Below, in pieces: positions 12,432-24,680 of a stretch of DNA of 64,000 nt. Made by a program: the position numbers and the translations under genes. The DNA is taken from assembly GCA_003117195.1 (NCBI GenBank), contig BDSI01000180.1:1-64000 (forward strand). The letters are read 5' to 3'. The stretch is from Eudorina sp. 2006-703-Eu-15. Its lineage: Eukaryota > Chlorophyta > Chlorophyceae > Chlamydomonadales > Volvocaceae. The notes under the pieces are model-generated. The model was not told the DNA's origin. It made no database searches and was given only the letters and a program-made list of their open reading frames with translations. Positions within the stretch are counted from its first letter, which is position 1. Each line of letters starts with the position of its first letter.

Positions 12432-14327
12432 GGTTCTTAGCTGAACACACGCGCAGTTCGGCCCCGCGCATGTGCCCCCGCGCGTGTGGCTTAGTACACC
12501 TCCGCTGGTGCGCTGTGAAGAGGAGCCTTCCCGCTGGCCCCGGGGCAAGCAGGGGACTCCCCCCGCCGCACCACCCGGATCATGTCCCCCAGAGGGCCCT
12601 GCCGGCGCACAGACAAGGCTAACAGATAGACCGTCAGTTAGACAGACAGACCTCAATGCTACCCCTGTTTCGGCCGCGATATCCGCCGGGGGAGCAGTAC
12701 CATGCGATACGAGTAAAACAGCAGTCACAGGAAGAGGCGTCCGCTCGGATGGCCGATGGAGAACAACGCACTTACTCCCTTCCCCCTCTCTCAACTCTCT
12801 AGGGTGTCAACCGGCGTGCTGCTTGTTGCCGACGAGCAGAGGCCGCCACCGCGGAGACGCCGAGAAAATTACTTTGCATTGCGGTTCACAAACGCATTCA
12901 TCCATCCATCCATCCATCCATCCAACAGCATGCTACTATCCAATCCCGGAGCGCTCTGCGGTCCGGGAAATTCACAGGGAGCCGACCACCTCTCCCTGCC
13001 AGCCCGTGCAGCCATCATCCGGCAGCAGCGACCCAGAGACGAAGCCTCCACGTCGATCGCGATGGTGGCGTCGTGGCGGGTGCTGCAGCTGCAGCTGCAT
13101 TTGCAGCGCCGCGACCGGCGAGACAGGCTGGCATACTGGACAAAATACATACGCTCACCCTCACGTATCAACAGAGGCCAGCAAGGCGACCAAGAGCGGA
13201 CGAACAGGGGAGCCTTGCACCCACGCAACGATGCACACTAAGGTACGACTGTGCCGTACGTCGTCGTGCAGCCGCGACGAGACGGATCATGTGACGGCGA
13301 GGCCCCCAAAGCACACGGATCCCCCACAGAGGGCCCGCCTTGCCGCTGTCTGCTTTGGGGGAAAGAGAGCGCACGCGCGGGAGAGCTGTGCGTCGCGGCG
13401 AAAGAAGGAAGGGGAGCCCACAGGCGCACACAGGGGAGCCCACAGGCGCTCGCGCGCGCGCATGTCTGTGTGCGTATATGCAATGGGTGTGGGTGTGTGA
13501 TGTTGTTGGTGGCGAGAAACCCGCGTGTGGGGCCCGGCGGGCCGCGACGACGACGACGACGACGCCCCGCCCCGCCCCGCCCCCTCTACTGTACAAAAAA
13601 AGACCAGCAACGAGACCGACGTCTGCGAGAGCGGTTTCACAACACAAGCGCGCTCGTCTGTCTGGCAAAACAGACGCCCCCTCCCTCCTCCACCTCCGCC
13701 TGCGTATTTCTTCAACACCAAACCCGCAAAGTCCCGGTCCTCTCCCTCCTACCCCGGCAGACAAAAGCTACAATCGACTTTCACCGCCCGCCGACAGGTG
13801 GGGTCAGAACTCGACGGGAGGCGCGGCGAACCCCGCTTCGCGTGATCCCGAAGCAGGCAATAGCAAGTATTCAAGACCGGGGAGCAGGCGACACAGCCGG
13901 CAGGAAGCCCCAGCCCCAGCCCCCCAAAGCGACTTTCACCTTATTCGGTAACCTTCTACTATTCACCACCGTACGTCGTCCTATGTAACAGTCGAGCCAG
14001 GTCATTCGATGAGCGGCACGGGCCGCGCAACCGCGCGCCGCGCTGCGCCGCGCGCCACGTCCCTGCAACCCACGCTCCCACGGAACCTCCTTCCCCACGC
14101 CCGCCCGCCCGCCCGCCACCACAGCCCAGACCCGCCACAGCTACGCGGTGGCGCGCTCAGCCGCCCGGCGACGCCAACGCTGCTAGCAAGCTGCACAACG
14201 AGCTCCGAGGGATCGCACCCAGGAAGAAGAACATGTCTCGCCCGCCGCGGGGAGGGGGGGTCACAGGTGTGCATGTGGGGGCTGCCACGCACCCGCCACG
14301 AGACGTGTGTGACCCGCGCGGCGCGGC
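10291..14327. other. Region between the transporter and the unidentified gene
   Basis: Nothing could be assembled confidently. 10291-10900 is AT-richer than its surroundings and probably holds the transporter promoter. The longest balanced open frame is on the minus strand (10915-11292, 125 codons, several CxxC pairs such as CVLCPLC). It has no recognisable family and uncertain edges. There is an AC dinucleotide run at 12392-12428 and a CATC run at 12897-12923. The rest is low-complexity, with long frames only by compositional chance. Confidence 0.3.
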
Positions 14328-14629
14328 TCAGTCGTCGTCGTCGTCGCGCGCGAACAACTGCTCAAAGATGGGCGCGAAACGTGCCTGCTGCACCCCGGGC
14401 GCGAGGCGTGAAGCGCACCGGAAGCATAGGAGCCTCCACTTCCACCTCCTCGAGGTGAACACGCGGCCCCCCTCCAGTCCGTCCCATACCATATCCCACG
14501 CCATGAAGACGCGCGCGCTCTCAGGTCGATCCCACTGCATGCGAGGGCCTCCTCCCCCCTCTTCACTGCCCCCTTTCGATAAGCCATCCGGATGCGGTGG
14601 CCCGCAGCAGCAGCAGCAGCAGTAGCATA

Positions 14630-14661
<32 letters not shown>

Positions 14662-16165
14662 AATATGGTGACCCGCAGTCCTCCTCCGCCCCCAATCCCA
14701 CACACCCCAACACACCATCTCGCGCCCCAGCGAACTTGGTGCCCCGGTGGACCGACGGACGGACGGACGGACGGGCAGACAGAGAGACAAGGCCGACGAC
14801 GGAAGGAGCATGCGGGGGCCCCTGCCCTCTCTCTCTTTCTCTCCGCGAGTACGTCGCCCCGGGAATGCATCGCCCCGCGAATGCCCTACCAACAGGACCC
14901 GACTATGAATGCACGGTTGCGGCGTGCTAAGGGCCGCGAACATGCCCCGGCCCCCCGGGATGGGGCCCCCTCTTGATGCCGGCGCCAGTCGTGTGCGCAG
15001 ATAATCACCAGGTGACTAGGTTTCCGACATGCAGCCAGGCAGCCAGCCAGCAACGTGGCGCCGGGAACGAACGACATCACGGCGCCCTCCTCATCACGCG
15101 CGCGGAGACCACACACGAGTCTCACAGAGGCACAGCAGCCCCAGCGCCGAAGATCTACCAGGGCGGTGTGTGGCTGGTCGCAACAACCCTATCGTCCTTC
15201 CCCCTGCCCCGAGATGCGGCCGCGCACGCTCACACGCGAGCGCCTGCGCGCGCACACACGCACGCACGCACGCAAACATGCACGTACATCCATCCCAGCA
15301 CACCGCATCCAACATGCACACAAGGTTCACAGAAGGGAAAGTAGGACAGACTCTGCTGCGGGAATAAGATATACTTTGCAGGGGATCGCTCGCGGGTGGT
15401 GCGACAGGAAGGTCCCTCCCTCCACACGTCCTGGCGCGGCCAGCCCTAAATCTCACCGGGCCACCGAGGGTCACCGGGAGGGCCCCGGCCGCACCGCCGC
15501 AGTGAAACCGCAGCCCACCTTCCGATACCTTCCGAACCCGCTCGTCCGCAAGGCCCGCGTCATAAAACCCAAAAATCCAAATCCCGACCGCCAAAAGAGT
15601 GTCCCGTACTTTGTACAGCATCCTTCGCACGCACGGACCGCACGCACAAGTATGTTCTCACCTGCTTGCTTGCGGGGTTTATGACGGATCGCGCAACACG
15701 TGCACGAGCACACGTGTATTTGTACGTACGACGGCATTTCCCCGGGCGAGGGGTTGGGATTGGGGTGGGCGGGGCAGGGGCCGACCGGCACCCCTCCCGG
15801 TTCGGCCGTTTCCTCTCCGGGCCCACCTGCCCCGACCCCGTCGGGATGGCGGTTCTCCCCAGTCTTCCGTCCATGATCACGAGTCCGGCCTCTACATCGC
15901 AATGCCCCGTCGTCCGTCACATTTCGTCCGTCACATTTCTCACATAACCCTCTCCTACGAAAAGCCAAATCACAGGGCGGGGAAGCAGACAGCGGACAAG
16001 CAACGATGTCCGCACCCGCCACCGGGTCGGGTGCGCCAAGGTGCGCCTTACTCACGCTGTACGACAGAGCCTGCAGAGGCTGCTCCCCGCAGATATCAAA
16101 CAAGCCGCTCTGGCGGTCCCCGTCCCCGCCCCCCCGTTCGCGCCCCTTCACCCTCAGGAACGCGT
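14328..16165 (-). CDS. Unidentified multi-exon gene (partial model)
   Basis: Three exons have good splice sites and sensible protein. Complement(16056..16165) follows acceptor CTTCTTCCGCAG and ends at donor GTGAGT, reading '...RQSGLFDICGEQPLQALSYS'. Complement(15827..15889) reads 'AGLVIMDGRLGRTAIPTGSG' plus Q, before GTGGGC. A terminal exon, complement(14328..14534), reads 'WDRPESARVFMAWDMVWDGL...' and ends 'FEQLFARDDDDD' before TGA. Between 15830 and 14540 further exons are likely, for example 'IFGFYDAGLADERVRKVSEG' near 15550 with a GTGAGA donor at about 15465. I could not fix their acceptors or phases. A 5' exon is needed upstream of 16165, possibly near 16500-16720. The poly-Asp C-terminus is notable. 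I do not recognise the family. Confidence 0.4.
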
Positions 16166-16744
16166 CTGCGGAAGAAGGTCAGGGGGCCGGGAACCACACA
16201 CCCGGGGTGGTATCATACACGCGGGCCAAGCGACACGCCCACCCCCGCCTTCACACCCAAGCAAGGGCGGGGGAAGGGTGCGAGCAAGAACCAGAAGGGT
16301 GTAGGCCACCGCCACCGCCGCCGTGATGGCGGCGCGGGGCCGGCAGCGACCAGCGGCAGCTGGCAAACGGTACACACCAAACCAAACCAAACCAAACAAC
16401 AACGCCCCGCGCCTCCTCGGCGCTCCGGTGCAATCGGACCAGATAACACATGACTTCTCCCCCCTTTCCCCCGCACTGTATCCCTCCCTCCATGAATCGG
16501 GGCCACCTCTTGGGCCCCGGCCCCTTTGCCGCCCTCGTCATCCTTCTCTGTCGCCCCTTCTGCCTCTCCGCGTGAACCTCAGACAACCAATGGTGGCCAT
16601 CAACCCCGCCCCTAAGCACCGGCATCTGGACAGCGGCAAGCGGCGCCCGCTCCACCCGTCTCACACCGCGGCACGCGCCCACCGAGTCCAGGCCGTCTCC
16701 AACCAGGTTCATCTGGTTCATCTGGCGGCTATCTCCATCACCTT

Positions 16745-19700
16745 TCAGATGATTCGGGACACACTGGCGGTTCGGGCCATGAGGCCGCCGTTAGGTCCCA
16801 CGCCCAGCGTGGCGGCCAGCTTTGGGTTCAGGCTCGACAGCTTGCTGCCACCCAACTGTGGAGCGAGAGGAGGGGCAGCGAGGGGTGGCACGTCAAGGGG
16901 GCGGGGAAGTACAGGAACCTTGGCGACAGGGGGAAGCAAAGCCGCGCGGGTTCGGCCAGGTTAGGCTGGTTCTCAGTGGGGGGGGGATGCAGGGTTACGT
17001 ATACAATTACTATGTCATACTAGTAATTATATATTTACTATTCAACACCGGCGTCGGCCAACCGTAAAACTACTACACATTCGACGAGTTCCATGATTTC
17101 GCTCTGTATTGACAATGGACCTAAGGGAGGATGCAGGGGGCCTGCACGACAGGGACAGCTGCAGAGAGCGCCATGCTGCGCCGACGATGCCGACAGCGAC
17201 ACACGGCCAGAGCAAAAAAACGACATCCGCGTTGCTGAGCTCGACGTTTGCGCGCGTGGTTCGGTCCCTCACCGGTTGCTCCGGGTTTGGCACCGACCCG
17301 CCGAGGGCGCCCGGCAGCTGCGAGCCCCCGCCCGCCGCCACCTCGCCGCCGGCGCCGCCGCCGGGGCCACCCGCGCCGGGCAGGCCCCGCGCCTGGTGGC
17401 CGCCCGGGTCCTCGCCCACGTGCGGCAGATGCACGTGGCGGTTGGCCTGGAGCGCCTGGTGGCTGATGGCAATCGCCTTGCCCGCCGTGTAACTCTTCAT
17501 TCGGTTGGCCAGGGCGCTCATGCCCAGGTCGTCGTCCTCCATGCCGCCCGCCGCCGCAATCGCGCGCGAGCCGACCATGCGGTCCGGCTTGACCGAGGCC
17601 TTGGAGGCGGACGCCGGCGCCACGACGCCGCCGACGCTCGCGCCCGCGACCAGCGCCGCCGCGGCCGCGGCGGCGGCGGCGCTGCCGCCGCCGCCGGCGA
17701 CCGAGCTTGAGGCCGCGGCCGCGGCGGCGGCCGCGGTGACAGCGACGGGGCGCGGCAGCTGGCCGAGGTTGCCGGCGGCGGCGGTGGCGACGTTGGCGGC
17801 GCGCTGCGAGGGGTGCGCGAGGCTGCCGCCGCGGATGAAGGGGTGGGCGATCATCTCCTGGACTGTGGGTCGCTGCTCGGGGTCTTTTTGGAGCGCGGTG
17901 GCGATGAAGGAGCGAGCCAGCTCCGACAGGCCGAAGGGGAAGCGCGGCGTCTGCGCTTACGCGGGCGCGAAACGGGGGTCCGGCAAAAGCCCAGGCGGTA
18001 AGTCAGGTGTGCGACATTGCGATAGATACAGTACTGCCGTACCCTCAATTGCGACGCGGTACAGAACTACGATGGGTGCCCCGTACCGCATATTACCCAA
18101 CAAAATACCCCACGTCCATGTAACTTTTGAGTCCAGCAGTCCCCCGGCCCGGAGCATCCCGGGGGTCCCGAAGTCCCGCCGCCCCAGGAAGCAGAACATA
18201 ACCGAGGGCTCACGTTTCTTATCCCAGGGCTCCAAGACGCAAACTTCCTATCCCCATGCCTACTGCCGCCTGACTACATCTAACGGCGGGGCAATCGGGT
18301 CGTATGGCCCCCCGCCCAGCCGCACCCCACCCCACCGCACCCCACCGCACCTGGCGCCGGATGCAGTCCTCGACGCCCTCGCGCTCCGGCGCCTCGAACG
18401 GCGGCCGCCCCACCAGCAGCTCGTACGCCAGCACGCCCACCGCCCAGGCGTCGACCGCCGCAGTGTAGTGCAGCCGCTCGTTGTCCTTGTTGTCGATCGG
18501 GCGGCTCTTGAAGGGGCACTCCAGGACTGCGAAGGCCAAAGGAAGGCGCCGTGACGGAATGCCGCCCACCCAGGCACACGTCAGTTTCCGAAGTCGCAGC
18601 GTGCTCCCGCACCCGAATTCGGTATCCCAAGCCGCGGCGTGCCCTGTACCCAGATAACTGTGTGGTGTGGTATAATTGCCGGAACCCGACCCCAGCGGCC
18701 ACAGGCGCAGCCACCTCATACCCGTATTATTCATAACCAGCGGCCCACCCGCCCTCCTCCTCCCGCCATCTACGGTGCGAGCCGCTGGCGACCTCGCTCA
18801 GCCTCGGGCTGCGGCAAGGCAGGTTGCAGCCGGAGATTCCGCAGAGCCAGCCTCCACCCGACCCGGCCCCGACTACCGACCCACCCTCAGGCGCCATGTA
18901 CTCCAGCGTCTGCAGGGCCGCAAGCGGAGATAACACGCGTATTAAAAAGCCGCGAGAAACGAGGTACAGCGCAACAAGGGATACAGGCGACCGATGTAGA
19001 TGACTGTGTATTTCGTGTGTGAGTTAATATTTCGTATTGGTTGGGCTTCTTCACACGATAAATAGGAACACGCAGCAGCCGGACACACAATCCATTGGGG
19101 TCCCCATCCCCTTAGATCCAAAACCGGGGATCGCTCCCATATAACTATGACTCAGCGAAGCTCAATCCAGCCCAGCTCGACACGGCAGGCCAACCACACA
19201 TATACACCCACACCCTTCTGCACCTGGGTTCGGGCAGGCGGGTCTCTTTTTCAAACACACCCACACCCTCCGGCCCGAGTCGGGCAGGTTCCCTCGCCAC
19301 TCACCCCGGCCCTCGTGACAGCTCGCTCGTCGCGCAGATCGATCGCCAGGCCGAAATCGCACAGCTTGAACGTCATGTTTCGGGTGAAAAGAATGTTCTC
19401 CGGCTTCAGGTCGCGGTGCAAGATGCCCTGACCGGCCGGACATGAGGTTTTTTTTCCGGTCGGGGGACACGGTTAGGAGGAGGTTCCCGCTGGGGGGAGG
19501 TTCCCGCTGGGGGGGGAGAAGGCTTTCGGACATCGGACTCATCACCGCGGGGGAGACAATAAGAGAGAGGCAGACTGGCGGGTGCCTGGACTGACGCGGT
19601 GAGTGCGGGTCTGCGTTTGGGGCAGACCGAGGCGCCCCCTCGATGCTGTCAGCAGTGGGCACCTGGACAGCTGCGGATTGCGCAGGGGGCGAGAGACACC

Positions 19701-22700
19701 CCCCGAAGAAACTTGAGTCCCGAGAAGCGAAGTCCAGCGGAACAGGCGACACAGGCGACGGCGTGTGTGCGCGTGTGTGTGCACGAACTAATCCTTTAAC
19801 AAGGACATCTGCCCCGGCGCGCGCTTGCGTTCGTGACGCACAATGAAATGTGGGCGCCAACATACAGACCGGCCCCCAGCGCAGCCACCCACCAAACCCA
19901 GCCACCCGCCTGACCGGTCCCCTGCGCAGCCACCCGTCATGCATCCATCCCACCCACGCCAACAGCCCGTGCGCTCACCTGCTCGTGCAGGTACACCAGC
20001 ACGCGCAGGCAGGGCTGCAGCACCATCTCCACGGCTTGCCGCTCCGGCATTCGGCCGCCGTACCTGACGACCACCAGGCAAGGGTACACCCCACATGGCA
20101 TATGGCACAGCGGCGGAGACGGGCGAGAAACATTAATCACATGCGCACCGCTCCCATGCAGGTAAGGTCAGGGTAAGCCCAAGCCCCAGGCGCAAATGGT
20201 GGCACACCGATGATGGCATAGATGATGAGTAGCACACTGTTTGAGGCACAGTAACTGAGCCAAGTCATCTATCGACTTGGCGAAACTGAATGAGAAGCCG
20301 TCCTCTTGCCTGCGTCCATAAACCCAACACCCGGGTGCATGCCGTCGCCCCTGAACTGTAACGGTCGAGGCAGACGCCCCAACCCTTACCCACCCACGCA
20401 TCACAGGGCTTCCCAGACGGCCGCCCCTCATTCTTGCAATCCCCGTCTACCTCGGCATCTCGCGGCCAGGCCAGCAAACCACAACCTCCCCCTAATGCGA
20501 TCTTTCCACAGAGCCATCCACCACCCAGATGACTTCCAAGCCACCTGGTCCTCTCCTCGCCTCCCCTTCACGCATCCCGCTCTCCCCCATAAGCGAGTGA
20601 GAGCAGCATGTACGCTTTCGAGGCACCTCCACCTTTCGAGGGCGGCTTCACCCACATGAATGGCCCGCGAAGGTCGCAATCAAGAGCTAACAGTGAAGTC
20701 CCCAACATACGGTTCCGGTTCCTCCAGCCCCCAAAGCGCCGCGACAATCTCATTTACAACCTAGGACTCCTGCCTGTTGGTGCCGTAGGTGCCAGTGCGT
20801 GACTTGGGCGAAGATGGGTTCCACCCGCGCGCGCGGTGCGGCCATGGTGCGACTTTGTGAATAGCGCCCATCCTCCCCGCCCCCTTCCCCTCTCCTACAG
20901 GCCTGCTCTTTCACCCTCTTCCCCCCGCCTTGTGCCCTACCCTCTTTCCCTCTTGCTTTTCCCGCGCTCATCAGTACAAACATCGTTCCCTAACTAACCG
21001 TAATATCCTCACTCCTCCGGCAGTCAGTGCGTCAGCGAAACAACCTGTTTCTGCCCCCGAATCCCCCGGCCCTAAACAGCCGATGTGAATGTGCGTGCGG
21101 AGCTCACCTATGCAGCAGCGTGAAGAGGTCTCCCCCATCCGCAAACTCCTGCACCATGACCACCTGGCTGTCCACCTGGAACGCGCCGTACAGCCCGATC
21201 ACGTTGTTGTGCGCCAGCTTGCCGTGCAGCTGCACCTCTCTGCGTCCCAAAATCAGTAGGGTCGCAAAGGTGGGATGGAGCGCAGGCGTTCGGGGCGGGG
21301 AGGGAGCCAAGGGAACTGCCGGACAGAAACAGATTGCACTGACTGACAGAGCAAGGCAACATGAGGGCAATAGGGGGGCCCGCCCGGAGGCCCGAGACAC
21401 CAACACACCAAAGCGGAAGGCCGGGAGCGAGGCGGCATTTTGCGCACGCGTTTACGCATTTACGCACGATTTTACGCACGCATCATCGCAAGTACCCATT
21501 CGTGGCGTGCCCGTTATACCGGGGCACTGAGGGTTGGAGAAACTGGCGGACAAACATGCCATGTGACCTTTGGGCGTGGGGAGTGGCGGACGGTTGGCAT
21601 GGCACAAGCGCGCGCGCGCCAAGGCTCGTCTTACAGATCTCTAAATCACCCCCTAGAGCTTTTGAGATCCCCGCAGGATAGGCCTTGCGAACGGAGACGG
21701 CAGGGGTGGCGTACACAATGACGGGGCGTAGTGCATCGCGCCGGCACAGGGGCAACCCGGCCTCGATGTGCCCTCAGAGACACACACACACACACACATT
21801 ACGCACGCGCCCCCTCCGCGTCTGCCTCTCAAGGTCCCAAGGAAAGGTGGTCCCGGTGGTGTCTCTGGCGCTGCGGATCGACCCCAGTTGACCCTCCAAT
21901 CTGGTGAATGGCAGGTTCGGAGGCCCCAGATGCGCTCTGTCCCGGGGACGCGTGAGAGTTTAACCATCTGATCATGATGTCACATCCCTAGCAAAAAGTT
22001 GCGTCTTGAACTGGGTTGCCCAAAGCCCCCTCTTCCTCCAATGCTCCGACCAAGTGAACCCAAATCGCATATGCGGCCCTTCTCAATTTCCGCGGCTGCG
22101 GCTCGGATACCCTGGAGTTCCGCTGCTGCGTACCGTGTGCGGTGTACCCCACGCAAAGCAGCGAATTTTGCTGGTGTGAATGGCCTCCATACCTGTAGAT
22201 TTGGAAGCGGTTCAGTTCGCACAGCGCCGCCATGTCGTACGCCTTGAGGCAGACAAGCTCGCCAGAACGCTTGCAGAAGGCCTTGTAAACGCTGCTCGCG
22301 TATCCCTGGCGTGCGAGTCGGGGCGCACGTGTGATCACACGCTGTGACTGGCATGCGAGGCGTTGTGCGGTGCATGGTCAGTAACGTTTCGGGGGCCCCC
22401 GTGTGTGGACGCATGCAGAGGCAGCTCGCTCCAGCACCGGCAACAAAGCACAAGTCCCCCCTGCCGAATCCCCGGCTCCCAAACCCCGCTACCCCGCTGC
22501 GCCCACCGATTTGGGTCACATTCATGGCGACAGGTGCCATCACTGGGCTGAGGCAAACCTCGCTGAGGCGCACGCGCAAGAGCTTCATCAGTTCTGGCCG
22601 GAATAACCCGGCAAACGGCAAGGGTGAGGAGCACGCGGGAGGGACTGCGCCGATCGCTGAGTGGGCAGCGCGGCAGCGGTGGGCTCGGCGGCGGTGCCGT

Positions 22701-23764
22701 TCGGGCTGGGGGCTTTTATATCGTGCAGGGACTGGTCGCCTCACCTTGTACATTTTCTCGACGACAGCGTAATCACGGAGGGACCACTCCGCGCGCTGCA
22801 TGCGCGGGGGCGCTGTCGGGGACACAATGAGCAGCTCGTTGCCCCGCTTGGGAACCGTCTGCGCGACCGAGGGGCAACATGCGGGCAGCCCCAGGCGTTC
22901 GCGCCTGTCGTCGTCAAAGCGATGACACGCTCGATACGCTCTGGGCCGCACTCTTCGCATTTATTATTTATGGGGTATCATATAAGTGCAGGAACCAAGA
23001 TCACTGCACGGAATGTTTGCGGACGTGAGGCAGTTAAGAGTGGGAAACCCTTGGCCAAACGGTTGCAAGCCCCGCACCTTGGCCTTCAAAGACAACTCCG
23101 TAAATGACTTGGAGTGCTGCGTAACAGAGTTCCGAAGCCGCTGGAGCTCCGATTTAAGGCTTATGGACTTGGAGCGAGCGATGGGTGACGCAACGACGGC
23201 CTCTGCAGCAACAGCCGATGGCTGTTGAGCACGTGGCGATGCGCAAGCTGCCTCTTCCGTAATCGCTGAAGGTGGAACCTTGCTGCTAGGCTGCTGTGTG
23301 GAGGTGGTGCCGTTTGGCGTTGTCGCCGCAATCTGACTTGTGCTTTTGCTCCGAGCAGCGGACGGCTGTACACAAGTAGACGGCGCATCTTGACTTGATG
23401 GTGTTGTTGGGCTCGTTGGCTTGGACGTGGGAGACCCACACTTGGCCGAGGGAACAGGCGTATGGGTTGTTGAGGTTGCACGCGAGCTCGATACCGATGA
23501 ACGCTTGCTTGATTTGGCGGAACTCTTGTCCTTCGACTTGCTGAACAACGACTTGAACCAGGTGGCTAGCTTGCCTGACTCTTTGCCCTCCTTCCCGTTC
23601 CCTTCGTCGGCCCCCTCGTTATCGTGAAGCTCATGCTCATCGTCATCGTAGTCATCCGCCTGAAACTCATCTACGATTTGTAGAGCGCTTGTTGAACTTT
23701 TCCCAGAGCGTTGCACCCCAGCGGAGGCAGTAACGTGAGCCGCACCCGATGCAGTCATTGGCAT
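16745..23764 (-). CDS. Aurora-like serine/threonine protein kinase
   Basis: Ten exons with closing phases: complement(join(16745..16855, 17273..17950, 18351..18526, 18885..18909, 19305..19427, 19979..20063, 21108..21239, 22193..22305, 22745..22858, 23078..23764)), 747 residues. The N-terminal 250 residues are Ser/Lys-rich and disordered with an acidic cluster (DDYDDDEHE). The kinase domain spans about 254-524: '[20 protein letters not shown]' with a glycine-poor P-loop, ATP-binding Lys in 'VCLKAY' (288), HRD at 381-383, DFG at 401-403, '[13 protein letters not shown]' ending at 426, and '[20 protein letters not shown]'. These match Chlamydomonas Aurora-like kinases, some tied to flagellar length and mitosis. 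That role is family knowledge, not shown here. The C-terminal tail is Ala/Gly-rich. One exon is only 25 nt. The last intron (donor GTGAGG at 17272, acceptor CTCCACAG) was chosen over reading through to a stop at 17042. The read-through version is the alternative C-terminus. Confidence 0.9.
19226..19260 (-). repeat. Dispersed GTGTGTTT-GAAACCCGCC-AACCC motif, copy 2
   Basis: Inverted copy, in a kinase intron, of the motif at 34143-34177. The reverse complement starts GTGTGTTTGAAAAAGAGACC and continues to CCCGAACCC, differing from the 34 kb copy at only a few positions. A second partial copy (GGGAACCTGCCCGACTC) follows on the same strand at about 19271-19292. Confidence 0.7.
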
Positions 23765-24173
23765 ACTTATTGTCCAGACCCCTCAAAACGTTATCGCTTC
23801 TTAAGCAATGCGGCGCTGAAGTGGTCGTCGCTTACAGCTTTCGACCATTACTCCCAAGGCAAAAGGACTCCGCCACCCTGACCGCACTATGATTGACCTA
23901 ATGGCAGCCTGGAGACTATGCTTTGAGACAATGATGTCCAACAGTAGCCTCACAGCATGAAGAATCCTGCAAGGAAAGTCGTACACCTTGTACAAAATTG
24001 CCAAATGTTGAAATATCTTTCGTTCACAGCAGCGATATTCTTAAAGCCCACGAATCAAAACCCTGCTGTGCAGGCATTGGCTCTTCGTGAAACCTGTACG
24101 ACAGCGGGAATTTCTCGTTTTCAATACCTTTTCTTTGTGATCCTGCTGCGGTTTGTTTCTAACAGCAAATGAC

Positions 24174-24680
24174 TCACGCCGCATTATAAGGCCTGCATCT
24201 GGTCGTTGGTTTTCTGTATTCGTGATCAGGAATAGTGTAATTTGTCATCATTGCTCTATGTTTCTCTTGAAGCACATCCAAATCTTCAAACGAAACGCAT
24301 TCACAATATAAACTTCGCAATCTCGTCTCCAAGTATTGTCGAACATCGACCTCACGACCCACGACAAGGCCGACAAGGCCCACACCAGCAATGCGGACAC
24401 AGCTGCCTGTTTGAAGTACTTGAACAACTAACGTTATATTGTGATGGCAGACAGTTATGGAAAAACATTTAGGAAAGAACTCAGTGAACCAACGGGCGTG
24501 CCAGGGCGTTTGTGCGCCGAGCTGAGAACGTTTCTCTTGCGCTGCTAGTATTATCCGTCGCTCTTGCAAAGGACGATCGTATGATTGCTTTGTTGTGGAT
24601 TTGATAAGAGTGGTTTGCTGTCGGCGTAAAATGCTTCCCGCAAACGGTTTCCGCCCCTGCACAAACAGCGAACAGTGCAT
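24174..24680 (-). CDS. Hypothetical open frame of 168 codons
   Basis: An ATG-started frame of normal amino-acid balance in an AT-richer stretch, without the Ala/Pro/Arg bias of chance frames elsewhere in the window. It ends 'DHEYRKPTTRCRPYNAA'. A different frame of the same DNA at about 24365-24432, bounded by TTAG and GTGAGG, would read as a 22-residue amphipathic exon. So even the frame is uncertain. No family recognised. It may be an exon, a transposon remnant or chance. Confidence 0.22.
   Translation of the reverse strand: MHCSLFVQGRKPFAGSILRRQQTTLIKSTTKQSYDRPLQERRIILAAQEKRSQLGAQTPWHARWFTEFFPKCFSITVCHHNITLVVQVLQTGSCVRIAGVGLVGLVVGREVDVRQYLETRLRSLYCECVSFEDLDVLQEKHRAMMTNYTIPDHEYRKPTTRCRPYNAA

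Noticed and set aside
12472..13988. Plus-strand frames of 342 and 245 codons
   Set aside because: Thr/Pro/Arg-biased, overlapping each other on different frames, with AC and CATC repeats embedded and no recognisable motif.
17042..17272. Kinase C-terminus read straight through to the stop at 17042
   Set aside because: A GTGAGG donor at 17272 and a pyrimidine-rich acceptor before 16855 give an in-phase 36-residue end ([20 protein letters not shown]). The read-through part looks compositional. Kept as an alternative.
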